Counted from the first letter of the stretch, positions 53,777-63,685 are shown. The stretch: 64,000 nt of DNA from JBICHN01 sp043101845 (GCA_043101845.1 JBICHN010000002.1:310001-374000), one strand, 5' to 3'. Numbers and translations are program-made. The notes: a model not told the origin generated them from the sequence alone.

Positions 53777-54589
53777 ATGGCGAATCGAAACTCGCGTGGT
53801 CGCATCCCGCAATTGATCGGAATGATTCACCTTGGCGCGCTTCCCGGGGCGCCCTCGTCGACGAAACCGCTCGGCGCGCTCGCCGCCGCGGCGGCTCAAG
53901 AGGCGACGCGCCTCGTCGACGCCGGTTTCGACGGCGTGATCATCGAGAACATGCACGATCGGCCGTACCTTCGTCGTGAAGTGGGGCCGGAGGTCGTCGC
54001 CGCGATGACGCGTTGTGGCGAGGCGGTTCGCGGGGCGATCGGAACCCGCGCGGCCGTCGGCGTTCAGACGCTCGCGGGCGCGAATCGGGCCGCGCTCGCC
54101 ATCGCGCACGCGATTGACGCGACCTTTATTCGCGCCGAAGGGTTCGTCTTCGCGTCGGTCGCGGACGAAGGGATACTCGACGAGGCCGACGCGGGTCCGT
54201 TGCTCCGATATCGCCGAACCATTGGCGCCAACGCGATCGCCGTGTGGGCGGATATCAAGAAGAAGCATTCATCGCACGCCATCACAGCTGATCTCGACCT
54301 GGGCGAAACCGCCCGCGCCGCGGAATTCGCCGGAGCCGATGCAGTCATCGTCACTGGGACGAGTACGGGCGCGCCGACGGACCCGGGCGACCTCGAAGCC
54401 GTGCGGGCGGCGACTTCGTTGCCCGTCGTAGTCGGGAGCGGCGCCACCGCCGAGACCATCTCGGCGCTCATCGACCTCGCCGACAGCGTCATCGTCGGAT
54501 CCGCGCTCAAGAAGGGCGGACGGTGGGACGGCGCCCTCGATGGTCGTCGCGTGTCGCGATTCATGCGGGCAGCCGGGCGTGGCTCGTAG
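53777..54589 (+). CDS. BtpA/SgcQ family protein
   Basis: This 270-residue TIM-barrel protein of the BtpA family was named for photosystem I biogenesis in cyanobacteria but is widespread in non-photosynthetic bacteria. Hallmarks are IGMIHLGALPGAP, GVIIENMHDRPY, FIRAEGFVFASVADEG, and VVVGSGATAETI. Length is typical (about 260-280). No photosynthesis gene is nearby, so the name should not be read as function; a sugar- or phosphate-compound aldolase-like role is likelier. ATG 53777 follows AAAGGA at four bases. Confidence 0.85.
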   Translation: MANRNSRGRIPQLIGMIHLGALPGAPSSTKPLGALAAAAAQEATRLVDAGFDGVIIENMHDRPYLRREVGPEVVAAMTRCGEAVRGAIGTRAAVGVQTLAGANRAALAIAHAIDATFIRAEGFVFASVADEGILDEADAGPLLRYRRTIGANAIAVWADIKKKHSSHAITADLDLGETARAAEFAGADAVIVTGTSTGAPTDPGDLEAVRAATSLPVVVGSGATAETISALIDLADSVIVGSALKKGGRWDGALDGRRVSRFMRAAGRGS

Positions 54590-54652
54590 CTCTGGCCATC
54601 ACCTACCATTCCGAGCGATTACACGAATCGAGCGAATGATCGGGAGATTAAA

Positions 54653-55483
54653 GTGTCGCGACGATGGACGAAGGCGCCCCTGTTGACTCTCGCGCTTCTG
54701 ACTGGCGCCGTCATGTTCGCCTGTGAAGAGGACGCCGCATCGCCTCCGGAGGCGCCGTCTGAGATCACTTCAGCGACCACCGCCCCTCCGACACCGGCGA
54801 CCCCGGACCCCGTGAGCGAACGCGACCACGGAACGATCGGATCCGCCGAAGGCGCGACCATTTCCGCGGAGACGGTCGCTCGCGTCGGCTCCATTCAGAC
54901 GAGCATTGATCCAGATGTTCTGGAGACCCTCATCGGAACGCGACCGAATCTCGACCTCGAGTTCACGAACCAGGACGGCGAGCCGGTCCGCCTTGGCGAC
55001 TTTGAAGGCGAAACGCTCGTCATCACGACGATCTACACCTCGTGCCCCATCCCGGACATGTGTCCTCGATTGACCGCCGACATGGCATGGCTCGCCCGCC
55101 AGGTCCCCTCGGAGCTTGAGGACGACATCCACTTCCTGCTGATCAGCTTTGACCCGCAGCGTGATACGCCGGCGGCGCTCAAGGCGTACGGTGAGTCCCG
55201 CGGCATCGTTTTTGAGCATACCGACCTGCTCCGCGCCGACATCGACACTACCCGGACACTCATTCGCGATGAGCTTCAGATTCCGCTGTCGATCGATCCG
55301 ATGACGAATCAGATCGTGACCCATGCGATGATGATCCATGTGATCAATCCCGATGGATTCATCGTGGTCGAGCGGACCGCGAAGTCGACCGAGGCCGTTG
55401 AACTTGTCGCCCGGGAGATGGTGCGGGCGGCGACCCTTCCTTTCACGCCGCCGGCTGAATCATCCGGGGCGTCGGACGGATGA
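54653..55483 (+). CDS. SCO1/SenC family copper-binding thioredoxin-fold protein
   Basis: This 276-residue envelope protein has an N-terminal hydrophobic segment ending VMFAC, a possible lipoprotein signal (lipobox imperfect). A Pro/Thr/Ala-rich linker (about 25-70) comes next, then a thioredoxin fold: YTSCPIPDMCPRL carries the copper cysteines, spaced CX5C rather than the classical CX3C, and a ligand His follows in NQIVTHAMMIHV. Family members deliver copper to cytochrome oxidase or act as thiol reductases. No oxidase genes are in the window. Start is GTG at 54653, with GGGAG seven bases upstream. It is followed by the pilus cluster on the same strand after a 184-base gap. Confidence 0.87.
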   Translation: MSRRWTKAPLLTLALLTGAVMFACEEDAASPPEAPSEITSATTAPPTPATPDPVSERDHGTIGSAEGATISAETVARVGSIQTSIDPDVLETLIGTRPNLDLEFTNQDGEPVRLGDFEGETLVITTIYTSCPIPDMCPRLTADMAWLARQVPSELEDDIHFLLISFDPQRDTPAALKAYGESRGIVFEHTDLLRADIDTTRTLIRDELQIPLSIDPMTNQIVTHAMMIHVINPDGFIVVERTAKSTEAVELVAREMVRAATLPFTPPAESSGASDG

Positions 55484-55667
55484 GGTCCGAGAACCAGTCG
55501 GCGCGTGACTGTACCGTCCGCCGGCGTCTGAACTCCGCGTCCATCTAAACCGCTTCCGATACCCCGCCGATGATGGCTGTGACGATCGGTGTAACGGGGC
55601 AAGTGCGCCGCCGCCGTGGCCGCGCCGCGGTTATGGCTCGGCCGAGGACGGATGAACGGAGACCAGT

Positions 55668-56936
55668 GTGCTGAAGTTCCTGAAGACCACGAACGCGCCG
55701 ATTGCGATCGATTTCGGCTATTCCGAGGTCAAGGCGCTTCAGCTCGTGCCCGGTGAGAAGCCGACGGTCGGCGCCGCCGCCCGCATCGAGATTCCCGAGG
55801 CGGCGCGGCAGGATTCGATCGCCCGCTGGGATTTCCTCAACGATCGCCTGCCCCGCGCTCTCCGCGAGGCGCGGTTTCGAGGCAAGCTCGCCGTCTGTTC
55901 CATTCCGGCGTGGCAGACCTTTACCCAGCACATGCAGGTGGGCAAGGGCGACGCTTCGGCGATCGAAGCGCAGCTCCTCGATCAACTGCAGAACATGATC
56001 GCGTGCGATCCCGATTCGGTACTGATTCGCCATCTCGAAATCTGTGACCTCTTCCGCGCCGGGGAGGCGCTCACCGAGGTCGTCTGCTTCGCGGTGAACC
56101 GCGAGGTGGTCATGAAGCAGCTCGATCTGCTCGGTCGGTGCAAACTGGACATCGGGGGACTGCACGCCGAGCCGATCGCGATGGCGCGGGCGTTCGATCA
56201 TCTCTACCGTCGGGAGGGTGACGATCGCATCACCACCCTGTACCTTGACCTCGGCGCGAATGGCGCCAAGGCGGTCATCGCCCACGGCCGCGAAATTCGA
56301 TTCGTGAAGTCGATTCCGGTCGGTGGGCGGCACTTTGACCAGCGCATTGGTGATTCGTTGAAGATCTCGGTCGAGGAGGCTCGGGCCGCACGGTTCGAAA
56401 GAGCGAAGCCGCCGGCCGAGTCGAACGCGACACCAGTGAGTGCGACCGGGGTCGTCGCCGGCGCCGCGGCCGCCGCCGGTTCGTCGGCGGGTGTCCGAAC
56501 GACCGAAGCGTCGGCCCCTGTGATGACCGCTGACGAGCGCCGTGTCGGCCAACTGCCGAGTGACTTTCGCCCGCTTTCTGCGGATGGCGGCGGCGATTCG
56601 ATCGATGCCGACGCGGCGAACGACGCCGACACGATTCATTCGGCGATCAGCGGCCTGGTGGAGCAGCTCGTCGACGAGACCCGGATGTGCCTGCGGTATC
56701 ACGAGTCGCTCTTTCCCGACCGTCCGGTGGACCGCGTGATCCTGATGGGTGGTGAGGCGCGGGACGCGGAAATGGCGCGCGAAGTCGCGGAAGCGGTCGG
56801 CGCCCCGGCGTTCGTCGCCGATCCACTTCGTCCATCGCTCGCCGAGCCGCCTTCGCTCGTGGGGCTCGACCGAGTGGAAGGCCAGCCGGGATGGTGCGTA
56901 ACTCGAGGATTGTGTGGGTGCCCGCTCGATCGCTGA
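55668..56936 (+). CDS. pilM: type IV pilus assembly protein PilM
   Basis: This 422-residue actin-like cytoplasmic ATPase-fold protein anchors the PilN/PilO complex. It has the N-terminal IAIDFGYSEVKALQL, the LDLGANGAKAVIAHG phosphate loop, and RVILMGGEARDAEM near the end. An inserted Ala/Thr-rich, low-complexity region (about 240-320) makes it longer than typical PilM (about 350). The start is GTG 55668 after CGGAGA. It is the first gene of a cluster of eight genes on the same strand, and PilN follows after 56 bases. Confidence 0.92.
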   Translation: MLKFLKTTNAPIAIDFGYSEVKALQLVPGEKPTVGAAARIEIPEAARQDSIARWDFLNDRLPRALREARFRGKLAVCSIPAWQTFTQHMQVGKGDASAIEAQLLDQLQNMIACDPDSVLIRHLEICDLFRAGEALTEVVCFAVNREVVMKQLDLLGRCKLDIGGLHAEPIAMARAFDHLYRREGDDRITTLYLDLGANGAKAVIAHGREIRFVKSIPVGGRHFDQRIGDSLKISVEEARAARFERAKPPAESNATPVSATGVVAGAAAAAGSSAGVRTTEASAPVMTADERRVGQLPSDFRPLSADGGGDSIDADAANDADTIHSAISGLVEQLVDETRMCLRYHESLFPDRPVDRVILMGGEARDAEMAREVAEAVGAPAFVADPLRPSLAEPPSLVGLDRVEGQPGWCVTRGLCGCPLDR

Positions 56937-56992
56937 GGACGGCGATCGAGGGGCGGAACTGACTGGCGAACGAATGAAGGCCGGAGCCCGGG

Positions 56993-57787
56993 ATGGGTAA
57001 TGCGAGCTTCCTACCTGAGGACTACATCGCGCAGCGAGCGGAGCGCCGGTCGAGCGTGATCAGCCTGACATTGTTCGGCGTCGTCATGACCGCCGTGGTC
57101 GCCGCCTTCTTCGTGACGAACCGGCAATGGAAGATGGTCAAGCTCGAACAGCAGCAGATCAATCTCGAGTTCGCCGAGGCTGCGAAGCGGATCGAAGAAC
57201 TGAACGAACTCGAGGCGCGAAAAGCCCAATTGCTCTCGACCGCCGAGATCACCGCGGCGCTCGTCGAGCGGATTCCGCGCTCGGTCCTGCTGGCGGAACT
57301 CATCAACCGAATGCCCGATGCGGTCAGCCTCGACGAGTTCGAATTGAAGAGCATTCAAATCAAGACCGCGGCGCCGGCGTCCACCGCGAAGGATCGGGTG
57401 AAGTCGCTCGCGGAGAAGAAGCGCGGACCCACCAAGGCCGACGAAGCGACCGAGCGCAAGGTCGAAGCTCCGAAGTACGATGTGACTATTACGCTCGAAG
57501 GCTTCGCGCCGACCGATGTGCATGTCTCCGAATACATCACGAATCTGAACCTCTGTCCGCTCGTTCGTGAGGTGGAGCTCAAGCACACGAAGGGCGCCGA
57601 CATCGACGGCCAGGAGCTGCGCGAGTTCCAGATCGAGATGAAACTCGACAACGACGCGGACGCGAAGCAGTTCGAACCGCTGCGGGCGAACCGCTCTCTT
57701 CGCGACCCGACCATGGCGGAGGTCGAACTCGACAGCTTCGACCCGGATCTCACTCAGGTTGACTTCGACGGTGAGGAGCCTCACTGA
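56993..57787 (+). CDS. pilN: type IV pilus assembly protein PilN-like
   Basis: This 264-residue inner-membrane protein has a short cytoplasmic N-terminus (ASFLPEDYIAQRAERR), which contains the LP motif that binds PilM, and one membrane helix at about 23-42. A periplasmic coiled coil (about 45-100) and a Lys-rich segment (about 120-150) lead into a ferredoxin-like fold (about 155-230, YDVTITLEGFAPTDVHV). It partners PilO. The acidic tail is longer than in most PilN proteins. Its stop overlaps the PilO start by one base (TGATG), so translation is coupled. Confidence 0.85.
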   Translation: MGNASFLPEDYIAQRAERRSSVISLTLFGVVMTAVVAAFFVTNRQWKMVKLEQQQINLEFAEAAKRIEELNELEARKAQLLSTAEITAALVERIPRSVLLAELINRMPDAVSLDEFELKSIQIKTAAPASTAKDRVKSLAEKKRGPTKADEATERKVEAPKYDVTITLEGFAPTDVHVSEYITNLNLCPLVREVELKHTKGADIDGQELREFQIEMKLDNDADAKQFEPLRANRSLRDPTMAEVELDSFDPDLTQVDFDGEEPH

Positions 57788-58344
57788 TGCGATTCGGTGT
57801 GCGGGAAATCCTGTTCGTCTTCGTGTTGCTCGCCATTCCCGTGGCGTCCTTCATGCTCGTCTTCAAGCCGCGGAACGCGGAGATTCAGGAGGCGAAAGAA
57901 GAGATCTCCCGCAAGCGGGCAGACCTCCAGAAGCTGAGCGAAACCACGCTGCGCATCAACGATCTCGGCGCCGCAATCGTGAGCTGGGAAGAAGCGATCG
58001 ACCTCATCGAGGCGAAACTCCCCGGAGAGCAGCAGGTCGACCAGGTCCTCCGACAGGCCTGGGAGATCGCCGACCGCCATGGTCTCGTCATCGACTCGGT
58101 GGCGCCCGACAAGAAACTCGACGCGGGACAGTTCATGGAGTTGCCGATCAAGGTTGAGCTTTCGGGCGATTTCGACGGGTTCTATCGATTCCTGCTCGAT
58201 CTCGAGCAGCTTCCGCGGCTGACTCGAATCAAGAACCTCAAGATGGAGCGGATGAGTGATGTCGACGGCGCCATGACCGCGAAGTTCACGCTGAGCGTGT
58301 TCTTCGAAGCTCGCACACGATCGCTGTCGGGAGCCAACTCATGA
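57787..58344 (+). CDS. pilO: type IV pilus assembly protein PilO-like
   Basis: This 185-residue inner-membrane protein has one N-terminal helix (residues about 7-24, ILFVFVLLAIPVASFMLVF), a periplasmic coiled coil (about 30-90), and a ferredoxin-like domain (about 100-178). It forms the PilN/PilO heterodimer that aligns the motor with the pilus machinery. Start ATG overlaps the PilN stop; its own stop overlaps the next start by four bases (ATGA). Size is typical. Confidence 0.85.
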   Translation: MRFGVREILFVFVLLAIPVASFMLVFKPRNAEIQEAKEEISRKRADLQKLSETTLRINDLGAAIVSWEEAIDLIEAKLPGEQQVDQVLRQAWEIADRHGLVIDSVAPDKKLDAGQFMELPIKVELSGDFDGFYRFLLDLEQLPRLTRIKNLKMERMSDVDGAMTAKFTLSVFFEARTRSLSGANS

Positions 58345-59018
58345 ACTTCGATCCCACGCTGAACAACAACTCCGGATCCGGCCTGGAGACCGACCACGGT
58401 GACCTCGCGCTCGGTCAGGATGAGTTTGACCTCCTCGGGTCGGGGAAGAAGCAGAAAAAGCTTCGCGACAGCACGCTTGCCCTTGGCGCCATCATTCTCG
58501 TCGCCGGTGGTGTGCTGTATGGAATGCGGATTGTCGCGCAGAAGTCCGCATCGGCTTCGACCGGTGACGAGAGCGTCGAGGTCAAGATCAAGGAAGCCGT
58601 GAATCGCATGATTCAATCGGATCAGACCGACATGCGGTCGGAGAGTGAGCGCGTGCTCGCCGGACTCTCGCTCGATCGGAGCGAGGTTCAGGTGCCGCTT
58701 GACGAAGTCAAGAAAAACCCGTTCTTCCTCATCGGACAGGCGGCCACCGATCCGACGCCAAGAAATGTGGAGCCGGCGAACGACAGCGAATACCTCCGCC
58801 GACAGCAGGAGCGTCGCCGGGAGGAACTCGCCCGCCGGGTGTCACGATTTGAGATCAGCAGTGTCATGGGGCGCGGCGATTCGTGCGTCGCGATCGTCAA
58901 TAACCAGGTCGTTCAGGTTGGCGACTACCTCGACGACTTTCAGGTCATTCGCATCGAGCCGCTTCGGGTGACGCTCGACGCGGAGGGATTAGAGTTCGAG
59001 ATCACACTCGGCCCGTGA
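58341..59018 (+). CDS. PilP/GspC-like pilus assembly protein
   Basis: This 225-residue protein has an N-terminal soluble segment (about 40 residues) and one membrane helix (about 45-62, LALGAIILVAGGVLYGM). A charged region of coiled-coil character leads to a C-terminal beta domain (about 175-225, VMGRGDSCVAIVNNQVVQVGDYLDDFQVIRI ... ITL, the homology-region type of PilP and GspC) that would contact the outer-membrane secretin. Unlike classical PilP it is not a lipoprotein. It is translationally coupled to PilO by ATGA and precedes the motor ATPase gene by 25 bases. The assignment rests on position and this domain. Confidence 0.7.
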   Translation: MNFDPTLNNNSGSGLETDHGDLALGQDEFDLLGSGKKQKKLRDSTLALGAIILVAGGVLYGMRIVAQKSASASTGDESVEVKIKEAVNRMIQSDQTDMRSESERVLAGLSLDRSEVQVPLDEVKKNPFFLIGQAATDPTPRNVEPANDSEYLRRQQERRREELARRVSRFEISSVMGRGDSCVAIVNNQVVQVGDYLDDFQVIRIEPLRVTLDAEGLEFEITLGP

Positions 59019-59043
59019 GGTTTGAGTCGCGGTGGATGGTGGA

Positions 59044-61146
59044 ATGGGGCGATTCGATTTGGACAGTCTGCTCAGCGATCTGGGACTGCCTCAGGATGGG
59101 GCGGAGACGAACGCCGATGCTGCGCCGGCGGCGAACCACGGGAATGCTCGTCCGCCGACTGAGTCGGACGACCAGGCCGCGACTGAGCACAACGGCGGCG
59201 GGCGGTCCCACGCGCGGGAGGCGTCAACGACGGTGACCATCTCGGAGCCGAGCGATTCCTCGACGGACGAGGTCGAGTCACTCACCGGCGCCCAGGGCGC
59301 CGAGGTCGAGTCCGAGCGTGACCACTCTTCACCGGCTCCCCTCTTGTCGTCGAACACGACCTCGGCCGACATACTCGAACCCGGTCCGGATGATGCGCTG
59401 CAGGCATTGTGGCGACCGTCACGCGATCAGGCGCCCGCGGGCGCCTCGAAGTCAGATCTTGGCCTCGAGCTGCAGCGTCGGGGTGTAATCGCCGCCGATG
59501 TGCTCGAAAATGCCCGGACCGTTCAGCGTCAGAGTCCCGGACGCACGCTGAAGGAGATCCTGGTCGAGCGCGGCGTCGCCGAGGAGGTCATCCAGCGCGT
59601 CATCGCCGAGCAGCATGGTCTCGAATTCGAACGCGTCGAGGACGAAACGAGCTACAACCACAAGCTCTTCGACGCCCTCGGCGCCGACTACTGCAAGAAG
59701 CACGGCACTCTTCCGCTTCGACGCGAAGGTTCGCGCGCCGTTATCGGAACGACCCAGCCGGACGATGTGTTCCTCCTCGACGATGTGCGAAGGAAGACGG
59801 GGATTCAGCACATCAAGCATGTGCTCATCACCGCGGAGGACATTCATCGAATCGTCGAGGCGCATCAGCAGGAGGGTGAGCACCAGGATGACCTCACGGA
59901 CATTCTCGCGTCACTCGACAACGAAGACCTCGATCTCCAGCAGGCGAAGACACCGGAAGACGAGCATTCGGGCGACGATACCGATCACGCCCCGATCATT
60001 CGACTCGTCAATGTGATCATTCAGCGGGCAATTACCGATGGCGCGTCGGACATTCATATCGAACCGGCGGAAAAGAAGCTCAAGATTCGCTTCCGCATCG
60101 ACGGTGTGCTCTTCGAAGTCATGAACCCGCCGCTGTCGAACCATGCCGCGATCATTTCGCGGCTCAAGATCATGGCGAATCTCGACATCGCCGAGCGCCG
60201 CGTGCCGCAGGACGGTCGAATCCGCGCGGTGCTTTCCGGTCGCAAACTCGATCTTCGCGTTTCGACGCTCCCGACGGTTTCGGGCGAGAAGTGCGTCATT
60301 CGTATTCTCGACAACCGATCGATCTCCGTGGGGCTCGATCAGCTCGGGTTCGAAGAGGACACCCTTCAGCTCTGGCGCCGACAGATCGGGCAGCCGCACG
60401 GCATCATCCTCGTCACCGGACCGACCGGGTCAGGTAAGACGACCACGCTGTATTCATCACTCCGCGAGATGGATACACAGCGGCTCAATGTCTCAACCAC
60501 CGAAGATCCGGTCGAGTACCACCTCGACAATGTCTCGCAGATCCAGATCAACGAGAAGATCGGGCTCAGCTTCGCCGCCGCGCTCCGTTCACTCTTGCGG
60601 CAGGATCCGGATGTCGTCATGGTCGGTGAGATTCGCGACACCGACACGGCGCGAATCGCGATTCAGGCTGCGTTGACCGGTCACCTCGTGTTGAGCACGC
60701 TGCACACGAACGACGCGCCGTCCTCGGTGACGCGCCTCATCAACATCGGTGTGGAGCCGTTCCTCATCGGCGGCGCCTTGAACGCCGTGCTCGCCCAACG
60801 CCTCGTGCGGCGAATCTGCCCACATTGCAAGGCGCAACAGGAGCCGTCGGAGGAGATCGCCGAATTCCTCACGATGCAGGGGCTTGCCACGACGGATCTG
60901 TACAGTGGGTCCGGCTGCGATCGATGTCGGCAGATCGGGTATTCCGGTCGCGTCGGTATCTATGAGTTATTGGTCCTCGATGATGTGACGCGGGACGCCA
61001 TCGCGCGAAGCCCGAATGTCACCGAGTTCCGCCGCATGTGCATCGAGCGGGGCATGGTCCCGCTCCGCCAGGACGGAATGCGAAAGGTCGCCAAGGGCCT
61101 GACGACGGTGGAGGAAGTGCTTCGCGTCTGTGAAGCGACGATCTGA
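59044..61146 (+). CDS. pilB: type IV pilus/type II secretion extension ATPase PilB/GspE
   Basis: This 700-residue hexameric motor ATPase of pilus extension has an unusually long acidic, low-complexity N-terminus (about 1-125). An MshE-N-like domain (about 125-290, ARTVQRQSPGRTLKEIL) precedes the ATPase: Walker A GPTGSGKTTT at about 459-468, the Asp box EDPVEY, Walker B DVVMVGEIRD at about 522, and His box LSTLHTNDAPS. CPHC at about 592 and CDRC at about 625 form the zinc-binding tetracysteine typical of PilB/GspE. ATG 59044 is preferred; a GTG at 59032 is possible. It is followed by PilT after 167 bases. Confidence 0.93.
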   Translation: MGRFDLDSLLSDLGLPQDGAETNADAAPAANHGNARPPTESDDQAATEHNGGGRSHAREASTTVTISEPSDSSTDEVESLTGAQGAEVESERDHSSPAPLLSSNTTSADILEPGPDDALQALWRPSRDQAPAGASKSDLGLELQRRGVIAADVLENARTVQRQSPGRTLKEILVERGVAEEVIQRVIAEQHGLEFERVEDETSYNHKLFDALGADYCKKHGTLPLRREGSRAVIGTTQPDDVFLLDDVRRKTGIQHIKHVLITAEDIHRIVEAHQQEGEHQDDLTDILASLDNEDLDLQQAKTPEDEHSGDDTDHAPIIRLVNVIIQRAITDGASDIHIEPAEKKLKIRFRIDGVLFEVMNPPLSNHAAIISRLKIMANLDIAERRVPQDGRIRAVLSGRKLDLRVSTLPTVSGEKCVIRILDNRSISVGLDQLGFEEDTLQLWRRQIGQPHGIILVTGPTGSGKTTTLYSSLREMDTQRLNVSTTEDPVEYHLDNVSQIQINEKIGLSFAAALRSLLRQDPDVVMVGEIRDTDTARIAIQAALTGHLVLSTLHTNDAPSSVTRLINIGVEPFLIGGALNAVLAQRLVRRICPHCKAQQEPSEEIAEFLTMQGLATTDLYSGSGCDRCRQIGYSGRVGIYELLVLDDVTRDAIARSPNVTEFRRMCIERGMVPLRQDGMRKVAKGLTTVEEVLRVCEATI

Positions 61147-61313
61147 CGATCGTCGGGATCGACCGTCCGAAGTGTGGGCGGTCTATCTCCTCGAACTGAT
61201 TCGACCCCGATTCTTCGCCGATATTCGCAAGGCGTCCCGGCCCCGCGCCGCGGCGCCAGTGGCTGAAGGACCGGTTTCACGACCACGAGAATCCCTCACT
61301 GGAGAGGTGATTG

Positions 61314-62369
61314 ATGAACCTTGACGACATTCTGCGGGCGGCCGCGGACCATGACGCGTCCGATATTCACATCGTCGCCGGGCACCCGCCGCTGTTGCGT
61401 GTGCACACGGTGATCACCCCGATGGACGCTCCGGCGATCACGCCGGAGACCGCGGCGGCGATGCTCAAGGAGATCGCCCCGCAGAAGGCGCTCGATGTCT
61501 TCGACAAGGTCCAGGACGCGGACTTCTCGTACGCGGTCGACGGACTCGGCCGCTACCGCGTGAACGCGCATGTGCAGCGGAAATCGGTCGCGATGGCGCT
61601 TCGAGCGATCAAGACGAAGGTGCCACCGCTCGAATCGCTCAACCTTCCCGAGGTCATCAGCCGTCTCACCTATCTGCCGCGCGGTCTCGTGCTCGTGACG
61701 GGCGATACCGGCTCGGGTAAGTCGACCACGCTCGCGGCGATGATCCAGGCGATGAACGAGCGGTACCGCAAGCACATCATCACGCTCGAGGATCCGGTCG
61801 AGTACGCGTTCGAGTCGAACAAGAGTGTAATCGAGCAGCGCGAACTCGGCGCCGACATGCCGAGTTTCTCCTCGGGTCTCAAGCACATTCTGCGTCAGGA
61901 TCCGGACATCATTCTGGTCGGCGAAATGCGCGACCTCGAAACGACCGCGCTCGCGATTACCGCCGCGGAAACCGGTCACCTCGTGCTCAGTACGCTGCAC
62001 ACGGTCAACGCTTCGCAGACGGTCGAGCGTATTGTCGACATGTATCCCGCGGACCAGCAGAATCAGATTCGATCGATGCTCGCGAACACGCTGCAGGCGG
62101 TGGTTTCGCAGACGCTGTTCAGCCGCATCGATTCGCCGGGAATGGTCCCGGCCGTCGAGATCATGCTCTGTACCCCGGCGATTCGAAACATCATCCGCGA
62201 GAACCGTTCGTTCGAGATTCCGAATGTCATCGAGACGAACCGCAATCTGGGGATGATGAGCCTCGATACGGCGATCGCCGAGTTGTACTTCAACGGCATG
62301 ATCAGCCGCGAGGACGCCATCGCTCAGGCCGCATACCCCGACAAGCTGGAGCGCGCGCTCGCCGCGTGA
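61314..62369 (+). CDS. pilT: twitching motility retraction ATPase PilT
   Basis: This 351-residue hexameric ATPase depolymerises the pilus. N-terminal PAS-like region SDIHIVAGHPPLLRVH, Walker A GDTGSGKST at about 130-138, EDPVEYAFESNKSVIEQRE, Walker B DIILVGEMRD, and the PilT-specific AIRNIIRE motif at about 288 identify it. Length is typical (about 345). ATG 61314 follows GAGAGG at six bases; the preceding TTG is a less likely start. Presence of a retraction motor implies true dynamic type IV pili rather than only a type II secretion system. Confidence 0.95.
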   Translation: MNLDDILRAAADHDASDIHIVAGHPPLLRVHTVITPMDAPAITPETAAAMLKEIAPQKALDVFDKVQDADFSYAVDGLGRYRVNAHVQRKSVAMALRAIKTKVPPLESLNLPEVISRLTYLPRGLVLVTGDTGSGKSTTLAAMIQAMNERYRKHIITLEDPVEYAFESNKSVIEQRELGADMPSFSSGLKHILRQDPDIILVGEMRDLETTALAITAAETGHLVLSTLHTVNASQTVERIVDMYPADQQNQIRSMLANTLQAVVSQTLFSRIDSPGMVPAVEIMLCTPAIRNIIRENRSFEIPNVIETNRNLGMMSLDTAIAELYFNGMISREDAIAQAAYPDKLERALAA

Positions 62370-62420
62370 TGATGGGGCGCGTCGTCGCGCCGGGAACCAA
62401 GAGACCGGAAGGGCGGGCTC

Positions 62421-63653
62421 ATGCCGCTGTATCGATACCAGGCTCGAAATGCACAGGGACAGATGCAATCGGGGACCGTCGCGGCCGATTCCGCGATGGC
62501 CGCGGCGACGATCCTGCGTAATCAGGGCCAGCGGGTCAATCAGTTGGTTCCGATTGGCGGAGGAAAGGGCGCCAAGGGCGGACTCGCCGCGACGCTTAAA
62601 TCACTCAACTACTCCTCAGGCCCCTCGCAGAAGGATGTGCTCGACTTCACGACGCAACTCGCCGTGATGATTCGCGCGGGCATCTCCATTCGGGCGGCGC
62701 TCGACGGCATCGCCGGTCAGGTGCAGAACCCGAAGTGGCGGGCGATCCTCCGGGAGATCAAGGAGGATGTGGAGAGCGGAAAGCAGTTCTCGGAGGCGAT
62801 CGCCAAGCATCCGAAGCTCTTCAGCCCGCTCTATGTCAACATGGTGCGCGCATCCGAGATGTCGGGATCGTTCGCGAAGATGCTCGATCGAATCGCCGCG
62901 TACATGACGCAGCAGCTCGAGACGCGCAAGATGGTCATCGGCGCGATGATCTACCCCGCGATCATCGGCGCCATGGCGATCGCCGTGACGATCTTCCTCC
63001 TCACCTTCGTGCTTCCCCGCTTCGCCGTGATCTTCCAGGGGAAAGAGGAGCATCTCCCGCGACCCACGGTCATGCTCATGGCGCTCTCGGCGTGGATGGT
63101 CAAGTACTGGTTGTTCCTCGTGCTCGGCATGATCGCGGCCGGCGTCGGGTTCATGTTCTTCCGCAAGACGCAGGTCGGCCGCCTGTCGCTCGACAAGCTC
63201 AAGCTCAAGTTCCCCGTCTTTCGCCGCATGTTCTCGGCGCTGTACATCAACCGGGCCCTGCACACGATGGGAGAGCTTCTCGCCGCCGGCGTGCCGATGC
63301 TCGATTCGATCGCGATCACGGGCGACATCGTCGGCAATCTCTTTCACAAGAAGCTGTGGCGGTCGGTTTATGTATCGGTGAAGCAGGGAAAGAAGCTCGT
63401 GACGCCGCTCCAACGGCAGGCGCTCCTGCCCAAACCGGTCGTGCAGATGATCGCCGCGGGCGAAGAGTCCGGTAAGTTGGCGGATGTACTGCAGGAGATC
63501 GCGTCGTACTACAGCAAGCTGCTGCGTGACACGATCAAGACGGTGACCAGTATGATTGAACCGATCATGATCATTGTGATGGGTTCCATCGTCGGCTTCA
63601 TCGCGATGGCCATCATTCTCCCGATCTTCAAGATGAGCTCGCTCGTTAAGTAA
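62421..63653 (+). CDS. pilC: type IV pilus inner-membrane platform protein PilC/GspF
   Basis: This 410-residue polytopic protein has two T2SSF domains, each with a helical bundle. The N-terminal YRYQARNAQGQMQSGTV block is typical. The first domain starts at about DVLDFTTQLAVMIRAGISI and the second at RALHTMGELLAAGVPMLDSI. Membrane helices are at about 170-195 (MVIGAMIYPAIIGAMAIAVTI), about 225-250 and near the C-terminus (PIMIIVMGSIVGFIAMAIIL). It links the PilB and PilT motors to the growing pilus. Length fits the family (about 400-410). It is followed by a prepilin gene 32 bases later. Confidence 0.95.
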   Translation: MPLYRYQARNAQGQMQSGTVAADSAMAAATILRNQGQRVNQLVPIGGGKGAKGGLAATLKSLNYSSGPSQKDVLDFTTQLAVMIRAGISIRAALDGIAGQVQNPKWRAILREIKEDVESGKQFSEAIAKHPKLFSPLYVNMVRASEMSGSFAKMLDRIAAYMTQQLETRKMVIGAMIYPAIIGAMAIAVTIFLLTFVLPRFAVIFQGKEEHLPRPTVMLMALSAWMVKYWLFLVLGMIAAGVGFMFFRKTQVGRLSLDKLKLKFPVFRRMFSALYINRALHTMGELLAAGVPMLDSIAITGDIVGNLFHKKLWRSVYVSVKQGKKLVTPLQRQALLPKPVVQMIAAGEESGKLADVLQEIASYYSKLLRDTIKTVTSMIEPIMIIVMGSIVGFIAMAIILPIFKMSSLVK

Positions 63654-63685
63654 GGGAGGGTGGCGAAGCGAGGAGAATGATCGCG

